A stretch of 40,253 nt of DNA from assembly GCA_003564135.1 (NCBI GenBank), contig PWNZ01000214.1, positions 1 to 40,253 on the forward strand, in the 5' to 3' direction. The number at the start of each line of letters is the position of its first letter. Positions within the stretch are counted from its first letter, which is position 1. The notes beneath the pieces were generated by a model. The model made no database searches. It was given only the letters and a program-made list of their open reading frames with translations, and was not told the origin of the DNA. The DNA comes from Candidatus Cloacimonadota bacterium. Lineage in GTDB: Bacteria > Cloacimonadota > Cloacimonadia > Cloacimonadales > PWNZ01. Below, piece by piece: positions 33,382-40,253 of this stretch. The position numbers and the translations under genes were made by a program.

Positions 33382-34749
33382 TTAAAAGCGATCAATCAGT
33401 CCGAAGATCATAACTAATGCTATGGCTACCGGTAACACATATCTGATGAAAAATACAGATGAAAAAATCGTACCATTTCCCGATACTGAAACCGCAGGGC
33501 GGATCATTGGCTACTTTTCTGGAACGATGTGCTTTCCAGATATAACCCACAAATATTGATATCAATAGACCACCTAAAGGTAGTAAGATACTTTCCTGAA
33601 GGAAATCTAAAAAGTCAAAAAAGTTCATTCCGGCTATCGCAAATCCGCTCCAAGTACCAAAAATTAAACTTGCCGGGACACCTAAAAGAAAGATCAAGAA
33701 CCCCCATTAAAACAGAAGCTTTTTTACGACTCCAGTTATGTTCATCAATTAGCCAAGAAAAAACAACCTCTAACAGCGATAAAGCAGAGGTTAAAGCAGC
33801 GATTGAGAGCAACAAGAAGAACAAAGATCCGAAAACAATTCCGCCGGGTATTTGGGCAAATACACCCGGTAATGTAATGAATGTTAACCCTGCACCGGCA
33901 GAAGGGTCTAAAAATTAAGAGCAAATACGGCCGGGAAAATGATAAAGCCCGCAACTAAAGCCATCAAGGTGTCTATGCCGATAATGCCCAAAGCATTGCC
34001 CGGGATTTTTGATTTATTATCTAAATAGCTGGCGTAAGTTATCATTACGCCCATACCCAAACTGAGAGTATAGAAAACTTGACCTATAGCGCTCAGTATT
34101 GTTTGCGGTGTTAAAACGCTGAAATCAGGTTTCAGATAGAATGTGAGTCCGGCTGCCGATCAGGGTAAAGTCAGTGCTCTGACCACTAAGACGATCAGCA
34201 ATACCGACAGTAAGGGCATCATAACCTTTACTGATCTTTCGATACCCTTAACTACTCCACAACAAATTATTCCAACAGTTATTATCATGAAGATCAAATG
34301 CCAGATAAGTGGTGCAATCGGAGATTCAATGTGGTTAACAAATACTCCTGTAAAATCAGTATTTACAGCAAACAATCCACAGACAGTCTTGAAAAAATAG
34401 GACATAGCCCATCCGGCAACGACCGAGTAAAATGATAGAATCACAAAGCCGGTTATCACAAAGATCATACCGCTAACCACCATTTTGTGTCCGGAACTAA
34501 AGCCTTGAAATCTGAAACTGGGCTTTTGCCGGTATGCTTTCCTATGGTTAATTCAGCGAGAAGTAAGGGCAATACTATGATAGTAACCAGTAACAAATAG
34601 ATAATTAAAAACGCTGCTCCACCATTATTACCAACCACATAAGGGAATCTGCAAATGTTACCTAATCCGACGGCAGAGCCCGTGGCCGCTAATAAAAAAA
34701 CCTAAAGATGATTTCAAGAACCTCTCGGGAAGCTATTTGATTCGTTCAT
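33382..34749 (-). pseudogene. Decayed sodium:neurotransmitter-symporter-family transporter
   Basis: A full-length SNF-family (LeuT-like) gene of about 455 codons broken at several places. Family motifs survive in shifting frames: AATGSAVGLGNICRFPYVVG near the N-terminus, VILSFYSVVAGWAMSYF, LTFITLPGVFAQIPGG, SLLEVVFSWLIDE and a C-terminal helix FFIRYVLPVAIALVMIFG that ends at TAA 33384-33382. Lesions seen: a frameshift giving TGA after about 11 codons (34714-34716), one extra base in a run of seven A (34694-34700), an in-frame TGA for Gly at 34160-34162, indels at the A-run 33910-33914 and the C-run 33701-33705, and a shift near 33485-33530. A good ribosome binding site (AAAGGAGG) remains. Such proteins import amino acids with sodium. 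It cannot encode a working transporter as read. Confidence 0.85.
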
Positions 34750-34804
34750 TTTTCCTCCTTTCGGTCATTTTTATGTCAGGTTATTATGTCTTTTATTTAT
34801 AGTC

Positions 34805-35563
34805 TCAAGATTCATCATTTTTTTTAAATAGTTTTGGATTTTCCTGAATAAACTCGTCTTTCAATCGTCCAAAAGTACTGTCTTTTTTCATTCTATTTCG
34901 ACAATATAAATAGCCTATTATTGAGACAAATAGAGCTCCAACTGTATTGACTATCAGGTCTTTCATAGTGTCAATTACTCCCAAACGAGTATCGAACTCG
35001 CCATATACTAACTCTAAATCACGAGCTTTCTGCATATTATAACCCAAAAACTCATCAACTGAGAATTCAAATATCTCCCAGATAACTCCTATCGCCATAG
35101 CAAAGCAGAAACTAAATAGGGCTATGAAGAAGGGACTAAGTTTAAGGTGTATATTCTCATCTTTGTTCAAGGCATAGATCAAGACAAAACCTATGTATCC
35201 TAAAACCACAGCTGAACTGGAGTGGAGCATGCTATCCCACCAGGTGAATCGGTAATAAAAATCTCGCATCTCACCTAAATACATTGCAGCAAATATGAAT
35301 AGTAGAATAAAAATTTGGAAGGATACGGGTATAAAAATCTTTGTTTTACGAGAAAAGATCGTGGGGAGGCAAAACAGAGTTAAAGTAAGTACAGCTATCA
35401 TCAACCCTTCCCATATGCGATGATAGAAATTATAAATTACTGCCAATGCTGATAAAGTGATGAAAGAATACTGCATTAAAAGAAGCAATAGGTCGGCTAC
35501 ACTTTTCTTTTTTTTTGTGCTACCATTGTCAGGTTTTTGAGCATTATTAACGTTATTTTTCAT
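34805..35563 (-). CDS. DUF2238/YjdF-type membrane protein
   Basis: A 252-residue inner-membrane protein with six to seven predicted helices. The family-defining polar segments lie between them: RFTWWDSMLHSSSAVVLGY (about 105-123), IGVIWEIFEFSVDEFLGYN (about 158-176) and VIDTMKDLIVNTVGA (about 196-210). Function is unknown for the family. The N-terminus is soluble and Asn/Lys-rich and the C-terminus charged. The ribosome binding site is weak (GTGAGG, ten bases from ATG). It sits 55 bases upstream of the symporter pseudogene on the same strand and may have been co-transcribed with it. The T-rich -35 motif at 35644-35655 lies about 80 bases before its start. Confidence 0.75.
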   Translation of the reverse strand: MKNNVNNAQKPDNGSTKKKKSVADLLLLLMQYSFITLSALAVIYNFYHRIWEGLMIAVLTLTLFCLPTIFSRKTKIFIPVSFQIFILLFIFAAMYLGEMRDFYYRFTWWDSMLHSSSAVVLGYIGFVLIYALNKDENIHLKLSPFFIALFSFCFAMAIGVIWEIFEFSVDEFLGYNMQKARDLELVYGEFDTRLGVIDTMKDLIVNTVGALFVSIIGYLYCRNRMKKDSTFGRLKDEFIQENPKLFKKNDES

Positions 35564-35643
35564 GTCTTAAAAGCCTCACATTATTTCTAACTGATCACGC
35601 AAAACTAATCAATTGACCGGCAAAATGAGGATTGAGGGATCAA

Positions 35644-35655
35644 GGTCAAGAAAAA
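35644..35655 (-). promoter_or_regulatory. T-rich -35 element upstream of the DUF2238-type gene
   Basis: On the minus strand the sequence reads TTTTTCTTGACC, the same T-rich string and hexamer found at 8201, 13317 and 36045. No clear -10 was found at the usual distance. Confidence 0.35.
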
Positions 35656-35746
35656 TTTTATCCTAAATGTCAAAGCATGCGACAAAAATCTTAAAAAATG
35701 CCTTAGAATCCATATCTTTTCTTTCTGTAAAATAACCCTAATTGGA

Positions 35747-35810
35747 GGTATTTCATTGGTTTATCCCGCAGTCGGATCAATATGACTACGGGATAAACCA
35801 ATGAAATATC
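35747..35810. repeat. Near-perfect long hairpin between divergent genes
   Basis: The arm 35749-35768 (TATTTCATTGGTTTATCCCG) is the exact reverse complement of 35789-35808. After one mismatch a further four pairs (AGTC/GACT) close onto a ten-base loop, and two more pairs can form outside (one G-T). No T-run follows on either strand. It may be a palindromic repeat element, a protein-binding site or a structured RNA. Confidence 0.75.
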
Positions 35811-35827
35811 AGGGGTCTGTTGCTGGT

Positions 35828-36061
35828 TAGATTTTGACATAACTCGTAATATAGTCATGCTGTGGAGGATGACTAGTTTTTGAAAGTCATTTCTAATTCA
35901 GGAGAAACTCTACACACTTGTAAATGAGCGGGGTTAATAATACCTTCCGGTTTATCGATACTGATGACCATCATGCTTTGCGTTGAATAATTATTACTAA
36001 TTGCCAACGGTATAGCTGTCTCAGTTTTGCTATTGTTTATCAATTTTTCTTGACAGATTTT
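35828..36061 (-). pseudogene. Possible truncated gene, 77 open codons
   Basis: On the minus strand a frame of 77 codons runs from just after a TGA (36064-36062) to TAA (35830-35828). Its composition is that of ordinary protein, with phrases such as TETAIPLAISNNYSTQS, MMVISIDKPEGIINPAH and VCRVSPELEMTFKTSHPP. The only starts are a TTG at 36043 with a poor site and internal ATGs. The upstream side falls inside the promoter region of the next gene, so I read it as the 3' end of a gene cut off by a deletion. I do not recognise the family. A small intact protein of 71 residues from the TTG remains possible. Confidence 0.4.
36045..36055 (+). promoter_or_regulatory. T-rich -35 element before the formylglutamate hydrolase gene
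   Basis: TTTTTCTTGACAGA with the hexamer TTGACA at 36050-36055, 45 bases before the start codon. No good TATAAT follows at 16-18 bases; TGAATAAGG is nearby but too close. Confidence 0.4.
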
Positions 36062-36100
36062 TCATGAATAAGGTTTTGATGATCAAAAAAAGGAAAATGC

Positions 36101-36889
36101 ATGAACGCTGAATTTTCTTTCCGTTTCGACGAACCAATAGTGTGTACTGCCATTCATAATGGGCACAATATGACACCTTTAGCTAAAGATAACTTAGGAA
36201 TCGATGAAGCTGTAAGGTTTAGAGAAGAAGACCCCAGAACGGCATTTTTTTCCGATATCTGTAATAACAGGATAATTGGTTTGCAAAGCCGCTTTGAAGT
36301 TGACCTTAACAGACCTCGTCACAAGGCTGTGTATTTAAAGCCTGAAGATGCCTGGGGTTTGGAGGTTCGCAAAGATAATCCCGATCCAAAGCAATTGATA
36401 AAGGCTCTTGAGATGTATGACAATTTTTACCGTCGTGTAGGAAGATTATATGAAGATATGTCTTCAACCTTTGGATTTTTCTTAATATATGATATTCATT
36501 CTTATAATCATCATCGCTTAGGTCCGGAAGCACCGTTCGATGATCCTGAAAAAAATCCGGAGATTATACTCGGTACAAGCAATATGGATCAACGGTGGTC
36601 TTTGATGATTGATAAGATTGAAAAGAAAATGAAAGAGTTTGATTTTTTCGGTAAAAAGATAGATGTAAGGCAAAATGTCAAATTTCCCGGTGGCAATTTA
36701 TCCAAATGGACTCATAATAGATTTCCTTTGAATGCTTGTTCTGTAGCGATAGAATTTAAGAAAATCTTTATGGACGAATGGAGCGGAGAATTTTACCCTG
36801 ATGTTATGGAAAAACTTAGAGACCTATTAGAATCTACAAAGCCAGTTATCCTTGAACATCTAAAGATAATGATGAAAGGACTAGCATAA
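36101..36889 (+). CDS. N-formylglutamate amidohydrolase-like protein
   Basis: A 262-residue zinc-dependent hydrolase of the FGase (HutG-type) family, which frees glutamate from N-formylglutamate in histidine breakdown and acts on similar acyl groups. Family motifs are visible: a first His in TAIHNGHNM (about 17-25), REEDPRTAFFSDI (about 41-53), EVDLNRPRHKAVY (about 66-78), YDIHSYNHH (about 128-136, a metal Asp-x-His) and a late RFPLNACSVAIEFKKIFMDE with the catalytic-region Glu. No other hut genes are present, so the natural substrate is open. AAAGG lies just before the ATG. The S8 protease gene starts 26 bases downstream on the same strand. Confidence 0.85.
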   Translation: MNAEFSFRFDEPIVCTAIHNGHNMTPLAKDNLGIDEAVRFREEDPRTAFFSDICNNRIIGLQSRFEVDLNRPRHKAVYLKPEDAWGLEVRKDNPDPKQLIKALEMYDNFYRRVGRLYEDMSSTFGFFLIYDIHSYNHHRLGPEAPFDDPEKNPEIILGTSNMDQRWSLMIDKIEKKMKEFDFFGKKIDVRQNVKFPGGNLSKWTHNRFPLNACSVAIEFKKIFMDEWSGEFYPDVMEKLRDLLESTKPVILEHLKIMMKGLA

Positions 36890-36915
36890 CCGGCTATAAA
36901 AATATTGGAGACTTA

Positions 36916-39900
36916 ATGATAAAAAAAATAACGATAACAATGTTGATCATGTTCATGACAGGAATGATACAATTAGCAGCCATTCAAAGAGCTGACGACT
37001 CTTTAACCGAAGTGCTTGAATCGATATCATACCAAGATGAGCAGATACCCGTTTATATACTGTTGAAAGATCAATATGATGCTCAGGAATTGTATTATGA
37101 AGTAAAAAGGTTGCCGCTTAGTGAGAGGAGACAGATGACTATCAATACTCTCAGAGAACACAGTGATCAAAGCCAATTCTCGCTACGAAACACAGTGCAG
37201 CAATTGGAGTCAGATAATCAGGCTGATAATGTCAGATATTACTGGATAGTTAACATGATTGCTTTAAGCGTTTCTTACGAGGCATTACAAATCATAGATA
37301 GTCATGAAGAGATCGAAACCATAGTTTATGACAGCGAGCAGATAGTTCTGTTTCCCGATCCGGACGAAAAAGAAAGGGCTCTGCGGAGCGATGATGTCAG
37401 GCAAAAAACGGTTTACCAGGATCGCAATGTAGCTGCTAATGTTAATCGAATTAGGGCTCCGGAGATCTGGGATCAAGGTTATAGAGGAGAAGGTATTACC
37501 GTAGCTGTACTCGATACCGGTGTTAACTATAATCATCGTGACATAGTGAACAATATGTGGACGCACGTCGATTATCCCAATCATGGATATAATTTCGTAG
37601 GTAACAACAAAGACCCCATGGACAATAATAGTCATGGAACTCATTGTGCCGGGACTGTGGCCGGCGATGGAACGAGCGGCACAATCACCGGTGTGGCAAC
37701 TAATGCGTCAATAATGGCAGTCAAAGTTTTAGCTGATAATGGTGGAGCTCAATTGCCTCATACTGTCAGTGGTATTCAGTTTGCTGTTGAAAACGGTGCT
37801 GACGTTCTTAGTATGTCATTCGGTTGGAGATCCGCACCTGCGAATATAAAGAATACTTTAAGAACCGCTATGAATAACGTCCTTTCGGCGGGGGGTGTTG
37901 CTAGCGTAGCAATTGGTAATTTCGGTAGGCAGCAGAACCAATATCCACCTCCTAATAATGTGGGTACACCGGGAAGCTGTCCTGCTCCATGGTTACATCC
38001 TGATCAGACTTTAAGAGGTGGCTTAAGTTCGGTTATATCTGTAGGTGCAACCGATAATAACGATAGGATAGCCAACTTCTCATCAAGGGGCCCGGTGACC
38101 TGGTCTAATGTTAATCCTTTCAACGACTATGCCCATAATCCGGGTATGGGATTGATAGTTCCCGATGTAGTAGCACCGGGAGTTGATGTGGTTTCATTGA
38201 ACCACAACAATAATACAGGTTATACGCCAAAAAGCGGTACTTCGATGGCAGCACCGGCAGTGGCAGGAATAATTGCATTGATGCTTTCCAAAGAAGCTGA
38301 ATTGACTCCTGAGGAGATTTCCCAAATTTTAGAAGAGACGACAGTGGCTGCTCCCGACACTAAAAATAATACTTTTGGTTCAGGCCGGGCAGATGCTTAC
38401 AATGCTGTTGAAGAAGTTGTAGGCACAACTCCACCAAATCAAGCTATCCGCCCCACACCACAAGTTGGAGCACAGTTTATTGGCAGCCGACCGACTTTAG
38501 AGTGGTCAAATGGTGGTGGTGCCCGCTCTTATCGTGTGTATATAGGTACCGACAATCCTCCCTCTAATACAGTTGCAGGTGACAATACTGATGACAGAGA
38601 TTATACTTTAACCGTCGATCTAGAGCCACAGCAGACTTATTATTGGCGGATCGATTCGGTCAATGATAATGGAGTCACCGCAGGTGAAGTATGGCATTTT
38701 GAGACTAGTGTTCCCCATGGTGTTAGGGATCCTGAGCCATCTGATGGTGCCGACGATATACGACTTTTACCACTGTTACGCTGGATAGAACAGGGCGGTG
38801 CTGATAGTTATAGGGTTTATGTAGGCACTGATAATCCCCCGACTAATTTTTTGAATGGGGTAGAGGCAGCTGAAACCAGCTATCATTTGGAACTGAGCTT
38901 AGATAGCACAACACTATATTACTGGCGAGTTGATGCCATCAATGTTAACGGAGTAGCGGAAGGTGAGGTTTGGAGTTTCACCACCGGCCAATCTGCAGGT
39001 GAAACGTTTGCGAGCGGCGATTTTTCCGCTAATCCTTGGGATCTTTCTTATACCGGTGATATAGAGGCTTATTGGCATATTGACGACACGGAACGTTTTA
39101 GTGGTGATTATTCTGCTCGTGCGGGTCATATAGTTAATAATGCAACAACAACTATAGCCATTACCTTAGAGATATATGAGTCTGGTAGTATTTCTTTTGC
39201 AAGAAAGGTTTATTCAGCTTCTAACCATCATTTGACCTTTTATATTGATAATAACAACATCGCCAGTTGGTCTGGTGATCATGACTGGGATGAGGTAACC
39301 TTTGATGTCAGTCCCGGTATTCGTACATTCAGGTGGGTGTACGATAAGACCCGTCCTGACTATCTTGAGGATGATGGAGCGTGGATTGATCACATCACAT
39401 TTCCTTACTTAGGTGTTCCCTCACCGCAGCTCAGTCCGCCTATTAATATTTCTTCTGAGCTAGCTTATGATCGTATCAATCTAAGCTGGGAGTTGCCATT
39501 AGAACGTCCGGTAATCTTAGGGCATAATATCTACCGCTCATTTGACGGTGAAGACTTTGAAAAAATTAATGAACGAATTTACCGGCGCAACTATTTCCAT
39601 GATGATTTAACTACTACAGGCACTTACCACTACTATGTAACTTCACTATTTGAGAATGGAGAATCGGGTCCCTCTGAGACAGTATCTGTTAATGTTGGAG
39701 AGGCTGTAGCAGATCCGGAGTTTTCTCATGCTGAGGGTGAGTATCCTGAAGGGTTTGAGCTGTCGATTGATATAGCAGATGAAGAGTCGGTTATTTATTA
39801 CACAATCGATGGCACTGAGCCTGATCCGGAGGCTATTTTATACGATGGCGTCATTGATATAACCGAGTCCACGCTTGTACGGGCTCAAGGTTATAAACTG

Positions 39901-40253
39901 GGTCATTTACCCAGCGACGTGGTAGAAGCGGATTATGTTATCAGTTTGGCATTGGAAGATGAAACCCATACTGTCGGCAGTGAAATAAGAGTATATCCCA
40001 ATCCTTTGCTGTCCCAAGGTAATGTACGTATCGCCTATAGTTTAGGCCCTGCTCAGGATGTCTCAATCGGCATCTACAATATTAAAGGTCAGTTAGTCAG
40101 GTCTTTCGATATGAGAGAAGCTGGGGCAGGTAATAATTCCTTAGTCTGGGATATGAGGGATGAACGCGGCAGTAAGGTGGGAACAGGTATCTATCTGATA
40201 AATGTTCGGACACTAGACCGACAAGAAACTAAGAGATTAATGATAATGAAATA
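36916..40253 (+). CDS. Secreted subtilisin-like (S8) protease with C-terminal sorting domain
   Basis: A 1112-residue secreted serine protease; the final codon lies across the window edge (last bases TA). A signal peptide (MIKKITITMLIMFMTGMIQL), an I9-like propeptide (to about 150) and an S8 domain (about 175-505) come first. The triad is D200 (VAVLDTGV), H240 (NNSHGTHCAG) and S443 (SGTSMAAPAVAG), with oxyanion Asn N335. Next are two tandem fibronectin-III-like repeats (about 510-695, both with YRVYIGTDNPP-type and YYWRIDSVN-type phrases), a jelly-roll domain (about 697-835), another Fn3 (about 840-930), a chitobiase/HEX C-terminal-type domain with YYTIDGTEPDP, and a FlgD/T9SS-like tail: VYPNPL, IYNIKGQLVRSFD, GSKVGTGIYLINV. 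Such tails direct export and surface attachment in Bacteroidota and relatives. TTGGAG precedes the ATG. Confidence 0.92.
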   Translation, partial: MIKKITITMLIMFMTGMIQLAAIQRADDSLTEVLESISYQDEQIPVYILLKDQYDAQELYYEVKRLPLSERRQMTINTLREHSDQSQFSLRNTVQQLESDNQADNVRYYWIVNMIALSVSYEALQIIDSHEEIETIVYDSEQIVLFPDPDEKERALRSDDVRQKTVYQDRNVAANVNRIRAPEIWDQGYRGEGITVAVLDTGVNYNHRDIVNNMWTHVDYPNHGYNFVGNNKDPMDNNSHGTHCAGTVAGDGTSGTITGVATNASIMAVKVLADNGGAQLPHTVSGIQFAVENGADVLSMSFGWRSAPANIKNTLRTAMNNVLSAGGVASVAIGNFGRQQNQYPPPNNVGTPGSCPAPWLHPDQTLRGGLSSVISVGATDNNDRIANFSSRGPVTWSNVNPFNDYAHNPGMGLIVPDVVAPGVDVVSLNHNNNTGYTPKSGTSMAAPAVAGIIALMLSKEAELTPEEISQILEETTVAAPDTKNNTFGSGRADAYNAVEEVVGTTPPNQAIRPTPQVGAQFIGSRPTLEWSNGGGARSYRVYIGTDNPPSNTVAGDNTDDRDYTLTVDLEPQQTYYWRIDSVNDNGVTAGEVWHFETSVPHGVRDPEPSDGADDIRLLPLLRWIEQGGADSYRVYVGTDNPPTNFLNGVEAAETSYHLELSLDSTTLYYWRVDAINVNGVAEGEVWSFTTGQSAGETFASGDFSANPWDLSYTGDIEAYWHIDDTERFSGDYSARAGHIVNNATTTIAITLEIYESGSISFARKVYSASNHHLTFYIDNNNIASWSGDHDWDEVTFDVSPGIRTFRWVYDKTRPDYLEDDGAWIDHITFPYLGVPSPQLSPPINISSELAYDRINLSWELPLERPVILGHNIYRSFDGEDFEKINERIYRRNYFHDDLTTTGTYHYYVTSLFENGESGPSETVSVNVGEAVADPEFSHAEGEYPEGFELSIDIADEESVIYYTIDGTEPDPEAILYDGVIDITESTLVRAQGYKLGHLPSDVVEADYVISLALEDETHTVGSEIRVYPNPLLSQGNVRIAYSLGPAQDVSIGIYNIKGQLVRSFDMREAGAGNNSLVWDMRDERGSKVGTGIYLINVRTLDRQETKRLMIMK

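Noticed and set aside
33382-34749. UGA read as Gly (recoded genetic code) to rescue the symporter
   Set aside because: TGA ends several intact genes in the window (transposase, ruvX, hpt, hslV), and the symporter also has frameshifts.
35749-35808. Rho-independent terminator
   Set aside because: No T-run follows either arm, and the nearest gene ends are far away or face the wrong way.

Overview
The window looks like chromosomal DNA of an AT-rich, anaerobic bacterium with a Gram-negative envelope. An uncultured Cloacimonadota-type lineage is my best guess. This is inferred from the gene set: a PPi-type phosphofructokinase, a multi-cluster [FeFe]-hydrogenase, a ferritin-like oxidative-stress protein, lipoproteins, a MacAB-like tripartite pump, and a secreted subtilase ending in a FlgD/T9SS-like sorting domain. 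No 16S gene or marker set is present, so the phylum is not proven.

Layout. Positions 1-2580 are a loose accessory edge: the 3' part of an IS630-type transposase, two doubtful small ORFs, a flavodoxin-like gene and about 750 bases without a convincing gene. A tRNA-Asp(GTC) follows. On the minus strand, a very large ADCY10-like adenylate cyclase (two cyclase domains, AAA-type ATPase, TPRs) is followed 20 bases later by the phosphofructokinase gene, which ends in a directional terminator. After a tRNA-Leu(CAG) come a ferritin-like gene, a GH130-type glycosidase/phosphorylase and the hydrogenase with a strong terminator. About 0.8 kb of gene-poor DNA follows, then a coiled-coil protein and two lipoproteins.

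Positions 15002-21070 are a tight plus-strand run: ruvX, mltG, an EIIA+PII-like protein, a CPA2 cation/proton antiporter, a second EIIA+PII-like protein, a SixA/phosphoglycerate-mutase-type histidine phosphatase and an orphan CUT1-type ABC ATPase. The antiporter bracketed by two phospho-histidine regulators, with a histidine phosphatase beside them, is the best candidate here for an undescribed regulatory system. Positions 21192-27193 hold tilS, hpt, ftsH, hslV and hslU, mostly overlapping, which puts two ATP-dependent proteases in one operon.

Positions 27235-29094 (minus) carry a CDP-glycerol glycerophosphotransferase-like protein and a WaaY-like sugar kinase. They are followed by a MacA/MacB-like efflux set (29573-32812), a small HNH-like zinc protein, a decayed sodium:neurotransmitter-symporter-type pseudogene, and a DUF2238-type membrane protein. 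The divergent region 35564-36100 contains a 20-bp perfect inverted repeat and a truncated coding remnant. The window ends with an N-formylglutamate amidohydrolase-like gene and a 1112-residue secreted S8 protease whose stop codon falls across the window edge.

A T-rich '-35' motif (TTTTTCTTGAC) recurs at four gene starts and may be the local housekeeping promoter signature.
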